Origin: Parendozoicomonas callyspongiae
Lineage (GTDB): Bacteria > Pseudomonadota > Gammaproteobacteria > Pseudomonadales > Endozoicomonadaceae
Direction: 5' to 3'
Length of the DNA: 64,000 nucleotides
Assembly: GCF_023502345.1 (NCBI RefSeq)
Contig: NZ_JAMFLX010000023.1
Span: forward strand, 1-64,000
Shown here: positions 18,391 to 25,912 of the stretch, piece after piece
How positions within the stretch are numbered: position 1 is the stretch's first letter
How the letters are laid out: every line of letters begins with the position of its first letter
Translations under genes and position numbers: made by a program
The notes under the pieces: model-generated
Seen by the model: only the letters and a program-made list of their open reading frames with translations
Told to the model about the DNA's origin: nothing
Database searches by the model: none

Positions 18391-21300
18391 ATGGGCTTAT
18401 TTGGATGGGTTAGAACCGCCTTTACCGGTAAATGGGAAGGTGATGGCAGCGACAATCAGAAAACACTGGCACATTTGCATGCGCAAATGTGGGGGCATGG
18501 AGGCAATGACCGGTTAACGGCGTATGCCGCCGGTGCCAAAATCTGGGGTGGCACTGGCAATGACACAATCAAGGCATGGGCAGCGGACGCACGACTGTAC
18601 GGTGAGTCCGGTCATGACCGGATTGAGTCAAACGGCGGTAATGTCGAAGCCTATGGCGGATCAGGTAATGACTATATAAAACTGACCGGCCTGCGCTCAA
18701 AAGGCGATGGTGGCGATGGCCATGATACCCTAATTGGCCGGGGTGCTTATGCCAAACTGAACGGTGGCAGTGGTAATGACACCATCAGAGCCTATGGAGC
18801 CTATGTCAAAATTGATGGTGGCAGCGGCAATGACACCATTGAATCAACGGCAGGTGGCGCTTATATCCGGGACGGGTCCGGGCACAATACCATCACTGCA
18901 ATAGGTGGTTTGAACGTCATTGAGACCGGATCGAGGAACAGTAAGGGCAACGATAAAATCAAGGCAGTGGGCGGTGGTAATATCATCAGCGCTGGCGGCG
19001 GCAATAATGATATCGATGCGTTGGGCGGCGGTAATCTGGTTCAGACGGCCCATGGCAACAGCGACATTTTGGTGGGCGGTAAGGCCAACCTTGTCCTGGC
19101 CGGACATGGTGATAATAAAATCACCGGCATTGGTGGCGCCAACCTGGTCATGACGGGTAACGGGGATAATGACATCAAGGTCGCCGGCAGCACCAATGTT
19201 GTGCTGGCCGGTCATGGCGATAATAAAATCTCGGCGGCAGGTGGTATCAATATTGTCATGGCAGGTAATGGCGATAATGACATCAACGCTCTCGGAGGCG
19301 GCAACCTGATAGCCTCGGGCACAGGCGACGATGACATCACCGCTGCCGGTCTCGCCAACGCCATTATTGCCGGCGACGGTGATAATACCGTCAAGGCACT
19401 GGGAGGCAGTAACTTTATCCAGGCCGGTAAAGGCGATGACACGATTATTGCCGGTGGTGGTGGCAATGCCATTATTGCCGGTAATGGCCGCAATACCATC
19501 TATGCTCTCGGTTATGCCAATGCTATCTGGGGTGGCAGCGGTGATGACCATGTTGCTGTTGGCGGCATGTATAACACCAGCATACTGGGCGGTGGCAACA
19601 ACAACCTGGTGAGTGTGGGTGATACCAACATTGCCTACGCTGGTGATGGTGATGACTTCATGGCCATGTACGGCATGAATAATATTGCCCATGCTGGAGG
19701 TGGTGATAACCTGATTGCCGCTTTTGGCAACAGCAATGTGCAGATCACCGGATCCGGTGATGACCTGTTGCTGGCCGCCGGTATTGGCAACCTGCAGGTG
19801 GCGGGTGATGGAAATAACGCCATGGCCGCTGCAGGCATGGTCAATATTCAATGGGCTGGCAAGGGTGATGACACCATGCTGGCCGTGGGCAAGGGTAATA
19901 TACAGCTGGCCGGTGATGGCAACAACAGCCTGTTTGCTGCGGGTCAGTACAACTTCCAGCTCTCTGGCTCCGGGGATGATTTTGCCATTGCCCTTGGGCA
20001 ATACAATGTGACTGTTACCTCATCGGGTAAAGACACTGTTATTGCCGGTGGACAGTACAATGTCGTCTTTTCCGGCGGGGATGATGACACCCTTCTGGTG
20101 GCAGGGGAATACAATGTCGTGGCTGCTGGCTGGGGTAATGACACCGGCATTTTTGGTGGTAAAAATAATATCGTACTGCTGGAAGGCGGCGATGATACCG
20201 CTATTGTTGGCGGGAAAACCAATGTTGTATTTGCCGGTAGCGGTGATGACAAGCTGGTGGTTGCAGGTGAAAGCAACTACGTAGCGGCAGGCAGTGGTTC
20301 TGATTTGCTGATAGTGGCAGGAAAGAACAACTGGGTCGCCACGGATAATGAAGTCTCTTTCAATCTGGAAGACCTGCCCGGTGGTGGAAAATACTCCGGT
20401 AATGTCTCGGGTAGCAGGAATCTTGGCGAATATGTAGACCATGATGCCGCCAGCAACTTTGAGGCTAATCTGACCGGTGCTGCTGAAATCAGCATGAGCG
20501 GGGAACTGGCCGCGATTTTCCCGAACCTGGAATTCTCACGGCCTGATACTGAGGACTGGTCAATCCCGACCCTGACTATTCCGCAGTTTAACTTTGACCT
20601 TCCCACGATACCGGCACTGACCACTCCGACCACGTCCTATCAATACGGCACATTGTCCAGCTATGGCCTGCCCGCCATCTCTCTGCCAACCGTCTCAACC
20701 CCTGAGCTGCAGATCCCCAATATCACCCTGCCGGCGATGAATGTTCCCCGCTTGTCCGAGATGGATATTGATCTGCGCGACTGGAATATTGCTGGCAGCT
20801 ATGATCTGAACTTCTCCATTGATGGTACAGGTGCCGCCGCCGGAACCTTGCTGGATGGGTTATCCAGGGGGACGAAGTATCTTGGCGGAAGCCTGGATGA
20901 AGCGGTAAGAAATGCGGCAGAAACGTCCAAAGGCAATAACCTGGGACTGTTCGCCACAGGCGAATTTGACCTGACCGACAGCACGGATCGCGAAAGCACA
21001 GAAACCAATCAGATCGGTATCAATTATATTGTTGGCACGCAGACCAAGGACTTTGAATTCTTCAAGCCGGTGGTCAATGCGGTTGACAATGACCGGAACA
21101 GCAAGCCTGCCTCTACAGGCAGCCGTGCTACAACAGTATTCCGTTTACCCACCATCACAATCGGTGCAGTTTCAGCACCCAATGTGGCTTTGAACTCTTT
21201 CAGCTTCACCGGCTTCAGCTCCCTTCTGGCACAAAAAATCAGTGGCCGGGATTTCTACGGTTATCAGGCCCCGACCTTTGCCCTGCCCGGACTGGCAACG

Positions 21301-23130
21301 CCCAGCTTTGATCTGCATAACGTGGTGGGCAAAGACAATCTGACATCTGAAGACAAAACATTGAAACTGCCGACCATTACGCTCCCGGAAATTCAGGGGA
21401 TCACCTGGTCGAAATATCTGCCGGACCTGGACACCCATTTCAACTTGCTGAAAGACAATGGCGACATGGCGCTGGTCAGTGGCGAGACCAACAAAGTTCT
21501 GCTGGGCGGTGGCGATGATGCCGCTATTATCGCGGGTCGCAGTAACTGGGTTCAGTCGGGCGATGGCAATGATATCGGTGTGATGGCCGGCGAAACCAAT
21601 ATCTGGTACGGCAATGATGGCAATGATCTTGCCTTTGTGGGTGGCAAATCCAACTCGCTGTTTGGCGGTAAAGGGGATGATGTCCTGATCAGCATGGGAC
21701 AAACCAACACCATTGAAACCGGCACAGGCCGGGATATCTCCATTGCGGTGGGTGATCAGAACCAGATCTCCAGTGCCGACGGTGATGATCTGTCCCTTGC
21801 CATTGGCAACAGCAACACCATTGAAGCCGGTGATGGCAAGGCCAATACACTGATTGCCATTGGTCGTACTAACAAAATTACCGGAGCCAAAGCGGATGAT
21901 CTGGCCATTGCTATCGGTCAGAGCAACACCATAGATGGCAAGGCCGGGGACGATACCCTGACCGCGATTGGTCAAACCAACAACCTGTCCGGTGGTGCCG
22001 GTGACGATGTGCTGCTGGCCGTCGGAGATACGAACAACCTGAAGGGTGAAGGGGATGCCAGCCAGGGGGGGGACGATGTTCTGATCGCGCTGGGCCGGAA
22101 CAATAACCTGTTTGGCAACGGCGGTAATGACGCCGTCTACGCTGCGGGGCAGAATAATATTCTGAACTGCGGAGCCGGTAACGACCTTGGCCTGGTGATG
22201 GGTATGAATAACCAGTGCTCAATGGGAGACGGTAATGATGTGGCCCTGGCCATTGGTAAGGACAACAAGCTGCGCGGCGATGACGGTGATGATTTCCTGA
22301 TTAACCTTGGGCTGAACTCTGATATTGAAGGCGGAAACGGTGACGATCTGATCTTCAACTTTGGCACTTCCGGTTCTGCCAGTGGTGGCAAGGGCCGTGA
22401 CGCCTTCCTGAGTTTTGGCTGGGGAACCATTGACCTGCTGGAGAGCACTGGGCTGGCCAGTAAAATGTATGTGCTGTACAAAAGTATGACCACGTTGCTG
22501 GAAGCCAAAACCAGTTTTTATATCAACCAGATGAGCAACTTCATTAACCTGAAGCAGACCATGACACTGGAAGGCGGTGCCGGTAATGATTACTTCTCCT
22601 CAGGGTTTGGCAATCAGGTTGCCAAGGGGGGAGAAGGTAATGATACTTACGCCTTCTATGCTGACAGCGGCAGCTTCAAGGTCAATGACTCTCAGGGCAG
22701 TGACACCCTGAAGATCAGCGACCTGGGTCTCGATTTTAAACTTACTAAAGACAATCTGGTGTTGAAAGATGGCCAGCTGGATATTGTTAACGGCAGAAAG
22801 AGCTACGGCAGTGTTGACCTGTCCGGCTTTGGTGACGATGACAACATCACCTTTAGTGGTCAGACCATCAGCTATAACGATCTGGACAGTTACTGGAGTG
22901 AAAAGAGCACCGGATTCTACACTCAGTATCGCTTTGGGATGGTGGACGCATCTGAGTTGACCGGTGGTGCCAAAGACGTTGTTGATCATCTGGGCGGTTC
23001 GGTTCTGGATGCCAATAACCCCTGGGTCACCGACTTCTTCTCAAGGGGACTGGAAGGTGCTTCAACCGATCTCAGCCAGGCGTTCTCGGGCATAGATCAG
23101 CAGATGAGAAATACACTGCTGGTTGCCTGA
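18391..23130 (+). CDS. MARTX-like repeat protein without visible effector domains (1,579 aa)
   Basis: The start MGLFGWVRTAFTGKW, followed by AYGGSGND-type motifs, resembles the conserved N-terminus of MARTX toxins (MGKPFWRSVEYFFTGNY in Vibrio, from memory). Residues 1-650 are glycine-rich repeats that settle into an 18-residue unit, G-x2-N-hh-x2-G-x-G-D-[ND]-x-h-x3. Residues 650-1020 are a non-repeat segment with several Pro-rich beta motifs (LPTISLPTVS). A second repeat block covers about 1023-1330, and a last RTX-type pair (GGAGNDYF, GGEGNDTY) lies near 1393-1446. I see no cysteine protease, no Rho-inactivation or actin-crosslinking domain, and no acyltransferase gene nearby. There is no signal peptide, so the HlyB/HlyD-type pair just upstream is the likely exporter. 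The function is unknown: a surface or pore scaffold, or a stripped toxin. Confidence 0.85.
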   Translation: MGLFGWVRTAFTGKWEGDGSDNQKTLAHLHAQMWGHGGNDRLTAYAAGAKIWGGTGNDTIKAWAADARLYGESGHDRIESNGGNVEAYGGSGNDYIKLTGLRSKGDGGDGHDTLIGRGAYAKLNGGSGNDTIRAYGAYVKIDGGSGNDTIESTAGGAYIRDGSGHNTITAIGGLNVIETGSRNSKGNDKIKAVGGGNIISAGGGNNDIDALGGGNLVQTAHGNSDILVGGKANLVLAGHGDNKITGIGGANLVMTGNGDNDIKVAGSTNVVLAGHGDNKISAAGGINIVMAGNGDNDINALGGGNLIASGTGDDDITAAGLANAIIAGDGDNTVKALGGSNFIQAGKGDDTIIAGGGGNAIIAGNGRNTIYALGYANAIWGGSGDDHVAVGGMYNTSILGGGNNNLVSVGDTNIAYAGDGDDFMAMYGMNNIAHAGGGDNLIAAFGNSNVQITGSGDDLLLAAGIGNLQVAGDGNNAMAAAGMVNIQWAGKGDDTMLAVGKGNIQLAGDGNNSLFAAGQYNFQLSGSGDDFAIALGQYNVTVTSSGKDTVIAGGQYNVVFSGGDDDTLLVAGEYNVVAAGWGNDTGIFGGKNNIVLLEGGDDTAIVGGKTNVVFAGSGDDKLVVAGESNYVAAGSGSDLLIVAGKNNWVATDNEVSFNLEDLPGGGKYSGNVSGSRNLGEYVDHDAASNFEANLTGAAEISMSGELAAIFPNLEFSRPDTEDWSIPTLTIPQFNFDLPTIPALTTPTTSYQYGTLSSYGLPAISLPTVSTPELQIPNITLPAMNVPRLSEMDIDLRDWNIAGSYDLNFSIDGTGAAAGTLLDGLSRGTKYLGGSLDEAVRNAAETSKGNNLGLFATGEFDLTDSTDRESTETNQIGINYIVGTQTKDFEFFKPVVNAVDNDRNSKPASTGSRATTVFRLPTITIGAVSAPNVALNSFSFTGFSSLLAQKISGRDFYGYQAPTFALPGLATPSFDLHNVVGKDNLTSEDKTLKLPTITLPEIQGITWSKYLPDLDTHFNLLKDNGDMALVSGETNKVLLGGGDDAAIIAGRSNWVQSGDGNDIGVMAGETNIWYGNDGNDLAFVGGKSNSLFGGKGDDVLISMGQTNTIETGTGRDISIAVGDQNQISSADGDDLSLAIGNSNTIEAGDGKANTLIAIGRTNKITGAKADDLAIAIGQSNTIDGKAGDDTLTAIGQTNNLSGGAGDDVLLAVGDTNNLKGEGDASQGGDDVLIALGRNNNLFGNGGNDAVYAAGQNNILNCGAGNDLGLVMGMNNQCSMGDGNDVALAIGKDNKLRGDDGDDFLINLGLNSDIEGGNGDDLIFNFGTSGSASGGKGRDAFLSFGWGTIDLLESTGLASKMYVLYKSMTTLLEAKTSFYINQMSNFINLKQTMTLEGGAGNDYFSSGFGNQVAKGGEGNDTYAFYADSGSFKVNDSQGSDTLKISDLGLDFKLTKDNLVLKDGQLDIVNGRKSYGSVDLSGFGDDDNITFSGQTISYNDLDSYWSEKSTGFYTQYRFGMVDASELTGGAKDVVDHLGGSVLDANNPWVTDFFSRGLEGASTDLSQAFSGIDQQMRNTLLVA
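19000..22330 (+). repeat. Two arrays of degenerate 54-bp (18-codon) tandem repeats
   Basis: Within the MARTX-like gene, about 19000-20340 and about 21470-22330 encode successive 18-residue units with conserved Asn at position 4, Gly at positions 9 and 11, and Asp at position 12 (for example TNVVLAGHGDNK). Each unit equals two turns of the RTX nonapeptide beta-roll with an added MARTX-style GGxN motif. DNA units have diverged, so these are protein repeats and not recent DNA amplification. Confidence 0.8.
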
Positions 23131-23178
23131 TAACCCAAAGTCTTGGGTACTTATCTCCAAAGTGTCTGAGTTAAGTTA

Positions 23179-23212
23179 GATTCCGCTGCCAATTCTGCGG
23201 CGGAATCGTTTT
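23179..23212 (+). terminator. Rho-independent terminator of the RTX island
   Basis: GATTCCGC (23179-23186) pairs with GCGGAATC (23200-23207), followed directly by GTTTT, 48 bases after the MARTX-like stop codon. The rest of 23213-23416 shows no convincing gene. Confidence 0.75.
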
Positions 23213-23416
23213 AGTAAAGGCCAACATGTTTGTTAAGGGTGAGACTCTGCTGCTTAATGTATTGCTTAATCGCAGTAAGAGGGTACCCCACTGCATGTAC
23301 TGGCGAAATAGCTTCGGCTCCAGAGTACATTTTTGCTGAACGATCCGGCAATATCAGTGAAAATTTGATTTCATCTATCTGCTTTTTGGCAGATTTTCGT
23401 GTTTTTTGGTTTTCCC

Positions 23417-24124
23417 TTATTCTTTCCTTGGAATCAGGCTTAGTTCTTTCAGGTTAACGATATAAGTCGAACCAGTATTATCTCCGTCACAGCTCAACCA
23501 GATTCCCAAAATCCGTTTGTTCTGATCGGGAACAATATTTAGAGATAACGTTTCATTCTCTTGTGGTTGTGCGGCAATAAAATGTTCATGCATATATTCA
23601 GAATTGGGGTGAAGCCTGTCTACTCCCGCTATAACCGGATCTGAATAGATGCTTTTGAAATCAATATATGAAACACCGGTATCTTCTGGAGCCAGGTTAA
23701 ATAGAGTTTTAATCCAACCTGGTGCGACAGCATACTCGAACATATTCAGCCTTTTTTCACCTTCATAAACCAGACCAAGACGAAGCATAAAGTCATCGGC
23801 TTTGGGGCTTCCCTGTTGGTGCTTGCCAAGCTCAAGCTGGCCCTGAAACGAAACAGATAACGTAATTTCATCAATATATGTCGGGGATGACAGGGGGAAG
23901 ATAATTGGGCTGGCAGAACCGGAGACAGCTATCTGCATAGATGCATCATCAAAACTAACGGTGTTTGCAGGAATGCTGGAGTAACTCAGTAATTGCCACT
24001 GATCTGGCTCATCAAGAGGGTTAATAGGAGCACTTGATGCCAAAGTTGATAGTGAACATGTTGTCAGAAGGCTGTAAGTGATTATCCGGAGTGCTTTTGA
24101 AAGGGCGGCGGGCAAAATCTTCAC
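23417..24124 (-). CDS. Secreted protein of unknown function
   Basis: This 235-residue protein has a classical signal peptide (positively charged start, hydrophobic stretch ALRIITYSLLTTCSLSTL, likely cleavage after LASSA). The mature part is beta-rich and has WQLLSY near its start and a GIWLSCDGDNTGSTY segment near its end. The last segment recalls the DNT motif of DUF3047-type secreted proteins, but the likeness is weak and I would not assign the family. It is on the strand opposite to the RTX island and transcribed towards it, so it is not part of that operon. It has no partner gene nearby. Confidence 0.65.
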   Translation of the reverse strand: MKILPAALSKALRIITYSLLTTCSLSTLASSAPINPLDEPDQWQLLSYSSIPANTVSFDDASMQIAVSGSASPIIFPLSSPTYIDEITLSVSFQGQLELGKHQQGSPKADDFMLRLGLVYEGEKRLNMFEYAVAPGWIKTLFNLAPEDTGVSYIDFKSIYSDPVIAGVDRLHPNSEYMHEHFIAAQPQENETLSLNIVPDQNKRILGIWLSCDGDNTGSTYIVNLKELSLIPRKE

Positions 24125-24448
24125 CAGTGATGCAAAAATTGATCACTGTATCTTCCATAGATTCTTTTCTGATACAACAAACAGAGATCAAGCAAGAGGC
24201 GTTTTGCACCGAAAAACCTTCCATTTGGTACTTGAGGTCTAAAATTGACCTGCATCACCTGAAAATTATCTTTACAAATTTTGTGGTCAACAGCAGTTGC
24301 GTCATTCAGGTGCCATCTGTATAGTTCGCTCCCAGTTAAAAACGCGTCTACCGCAACGTATTTCAGCGCTTTCTACTGCTGATTTCCTGGTTGGGATTTA
24401 TATATCCTGTGGCGCTACGAATCTATATGCTGTGTGTCTGCAGTAAAG
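24125..24448. other. Intergenic stretch between divergent genes
   Basis: AT-rich spacer between the secreted unknown protein (leftward) and uraA (rightward). It must contain both promoters; I could not single out a consensus site. Confidence 0.4.
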
Positions 24449-24533
24449 GGGAGCCGTTTCTTTGGCTCCCTGTCCCATTTCCTAATATATGAAAGCTCGC
24501 TAAAATCGCTCGAAAAAAAGGGAAAATGGGATA
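24449..24533 (+). promoter_or_regulatory. Structured 5' leader of uraA
   Basis: Two structures are visible. GGGAGCC (24449-24455) pairs with GGCTCCC (24464-24470) around an 8-base loop. TCCCATTTCC (24473-24482) can pair, with one bulge, with the purine-rich GGAAAATGGGA (24521-24531) that contains the ribosome binding region just before the ATG at 24534. Folding would hide the translation start. This suggests translational or attenuation control, possibly by pyrimidine state, but no known riboswitch class was recognised. Confidence 0.45.
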
Positions 24534-25799
24534 ATGTCTCAAACGAACTCCTCCGCTGTGCCGGATTTATCGCCGGTACAACAAGCACTGATGGGTGGAC
24601 AAATGTTGTTTGTCGCCTTTGGTGCTCTTGTTCTGGTCCCATTGCTGACCGGTCTGAATGCTAACGTTGCCTTCTTTACTGCTGGTGTCGGAACCTTGAT
24701 TTTTCAACTGGTTACCGGCCGTATGGTTCCTGTCTTTCTCGCGTCCTCCTTTGCGTTTATTGCTCCCATCACCTTTGGTATTGCTGAATGGGGACTGCCA
24801 GCCACTATGGGTGGCATGATGGCTGCGGGCTTCCTGTACGTTATTCTCAGTGTTGTTGTGAAGGTTCGCGGCAGCGGTATTCTCTACCGCCTGTTCCCGC
24901 CTGTGGTTGTTGGGCCGGTAATTATGGTGATCGGTCTTGGTCTTGCACCTGTTGCTATCAGTATGGCGACTGGCGAAGCAAACAAGTCCATTGATCCGGA
25001 TACTTCACTTGTCCTGGCATCTATCTCTCTGATGGCAACCTTGGGGGCGGCTGTATTTGCTGGCGGCATTATCAAGCTGATCCCGATTTTGTGTGGCATT
25101 GTAATAGGTTACATCACAGCTCTGTTTATGGGAGTTGTCGATTTCTCCAGCGTGGCAGCAAGCCCTTGGCTGGCCGTTCCGGATTTCACATTCCCGGAAT
25201 TTAATGCCAATGCGATTCTGTACATGATCCCGGTCGCAATCGCTCCAGCGATTGAGCATATTGGCGATATGCTGGCGATCAGCTCGGTCACCGGTAAGGA
25301 CTATCTGAAAAAACCTGGACTGCACAGAACTCTGCTGGGTGACGGTCTGGCAACATCTTTCGCTTCACTTCTGGGTGGCCCACCAAACACCACATACTCT
25401 GAAGTGACGGGTGCGGTTATGCTGACCAAGTCTTTCAACCCGGCCATTATGACCTGGGCTGCAGTCACAGCTGTCGTGGTTGCCTTTATCGGCAAGGTTG
25501 GTGGTCTGCTCGCGACCATTCCTACCCCGGTTATGGGAGGAATTATGGTGCTGTTGTTTGGTTCTATTGCAGTTGTAGGTCTGAATACCCTGATCAAGGC
25601 CCGGGTGGATCTGAGCATTCCGCGTAACCTTGTGATTGTGGCTCTGGTACTGGTATTTGGTCTGGGTAACCTGTCCCTGGATATCTTTGGACTGACCCTG
25701 AAAGGTGTCAGCCTGTGTGCGATTACTGCTGTTATTCTGAACCTTGTTCTTCCTCATGCAGAGGGTGAGGATCATTACAGTTCCAGAGAAGTGTCCTAA
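24534..25799 (+). CDS. uraA: Uracil permease (NCS2 family)
   Basis: This 421-residue inner-membrane proton symporter imports uracil. Family marks are the substrate-binding stretch SSFAFIAPI (near residue 71), the APAIEHIGD motif with the Glu-His pair (near 239), and GGPPNTTYSE with the second key Glu (near 289), all matching E. coli UraA from memory. Multiple hydrophobic segments span the whole length, consistent with the 14-helix fold. The ATG at 24534 directly follows a purine-rich ribosome binding region. It appears monocistronic, with a strong hairpin after it. The short SSREVS C-terminus is unremarkable. Confidence 0.93.
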   Translation: MSQTNSSAVPDLSPVQQALMGGQMLFVAFGALVLVPLLTGLNANVAFFTAGVGTLIFQLVTGRMVPVFLASSFAFIAPITFGIAEWGLPATMGGMMAAGFLYVILSVVVKVRGSGILYRLFPPVVVGPVIMVIGLGLAPVAISMATGEANKSIDPDTSLVLASISLMATLGAAVFAGGIIKLIPILCGIVIGYITALFMGVVDFSSVAASPWLAVPDFTFPEFNANAILYMIPVAIAPAIEHIGDMLAISSVTGKDYLKKPGLHRTLLGDGLATSFASLLGGPPNTTYSEVTGAVMLTKSFNPAIMTWAAVTAVVVAFIGKVGGLLATIPTPVMGGIMVLLFGSIAVVGLNTLIKARVDLSIPRNLVIVALVLVFGLGNLSLDIFGLTLKGVSLCAITAVILNLVLPHAEGEDHYSSREVS

Positions 25800-25869
25800 T
25801 ATATTCCTGATGGTTTGTGCAGCAATATTCAACTAATTATTTTTGCTGCCCTGATCGACCAAAGATAAT

Positions 25870-25893
25870 TCCGGCGAGACATTTCTCGCCGGA
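25870..25893. terminator. Bidirectional hairpin between uraA and mksB
   Basis: TCCGGCGAGA (25870-25879) and TCTCGCCGGA (25884-25893) form a perfect 10-bp stem with a CATT loop between two convergent genes. AT-rich flanks are present but no long T-run. Confidence 0.7.
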
Positions 25894-25912
25894 TATCAGT
25901 ACTCCTGAAGGC

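Noticed and set aside
18844-20001. 385-codon open frame on the minus strand
   Set aside because: It is antisense to the repeat array of the MARTX-like gene; repetitive coding DNA opens the opposite frames.
19000-22330. Regular DNA repeats that could be mistaken for a CRISPR array
   Set aside because: They are in-frame 54-base protein repeats with diverged DNA and no unique spacers.
23230-23457. 75-codon open frame on the plus strand after the RTX island
   Set aside because: It has no ribosome binding site, lies after the island terminator and overlaps the end of the secreted protein gene.
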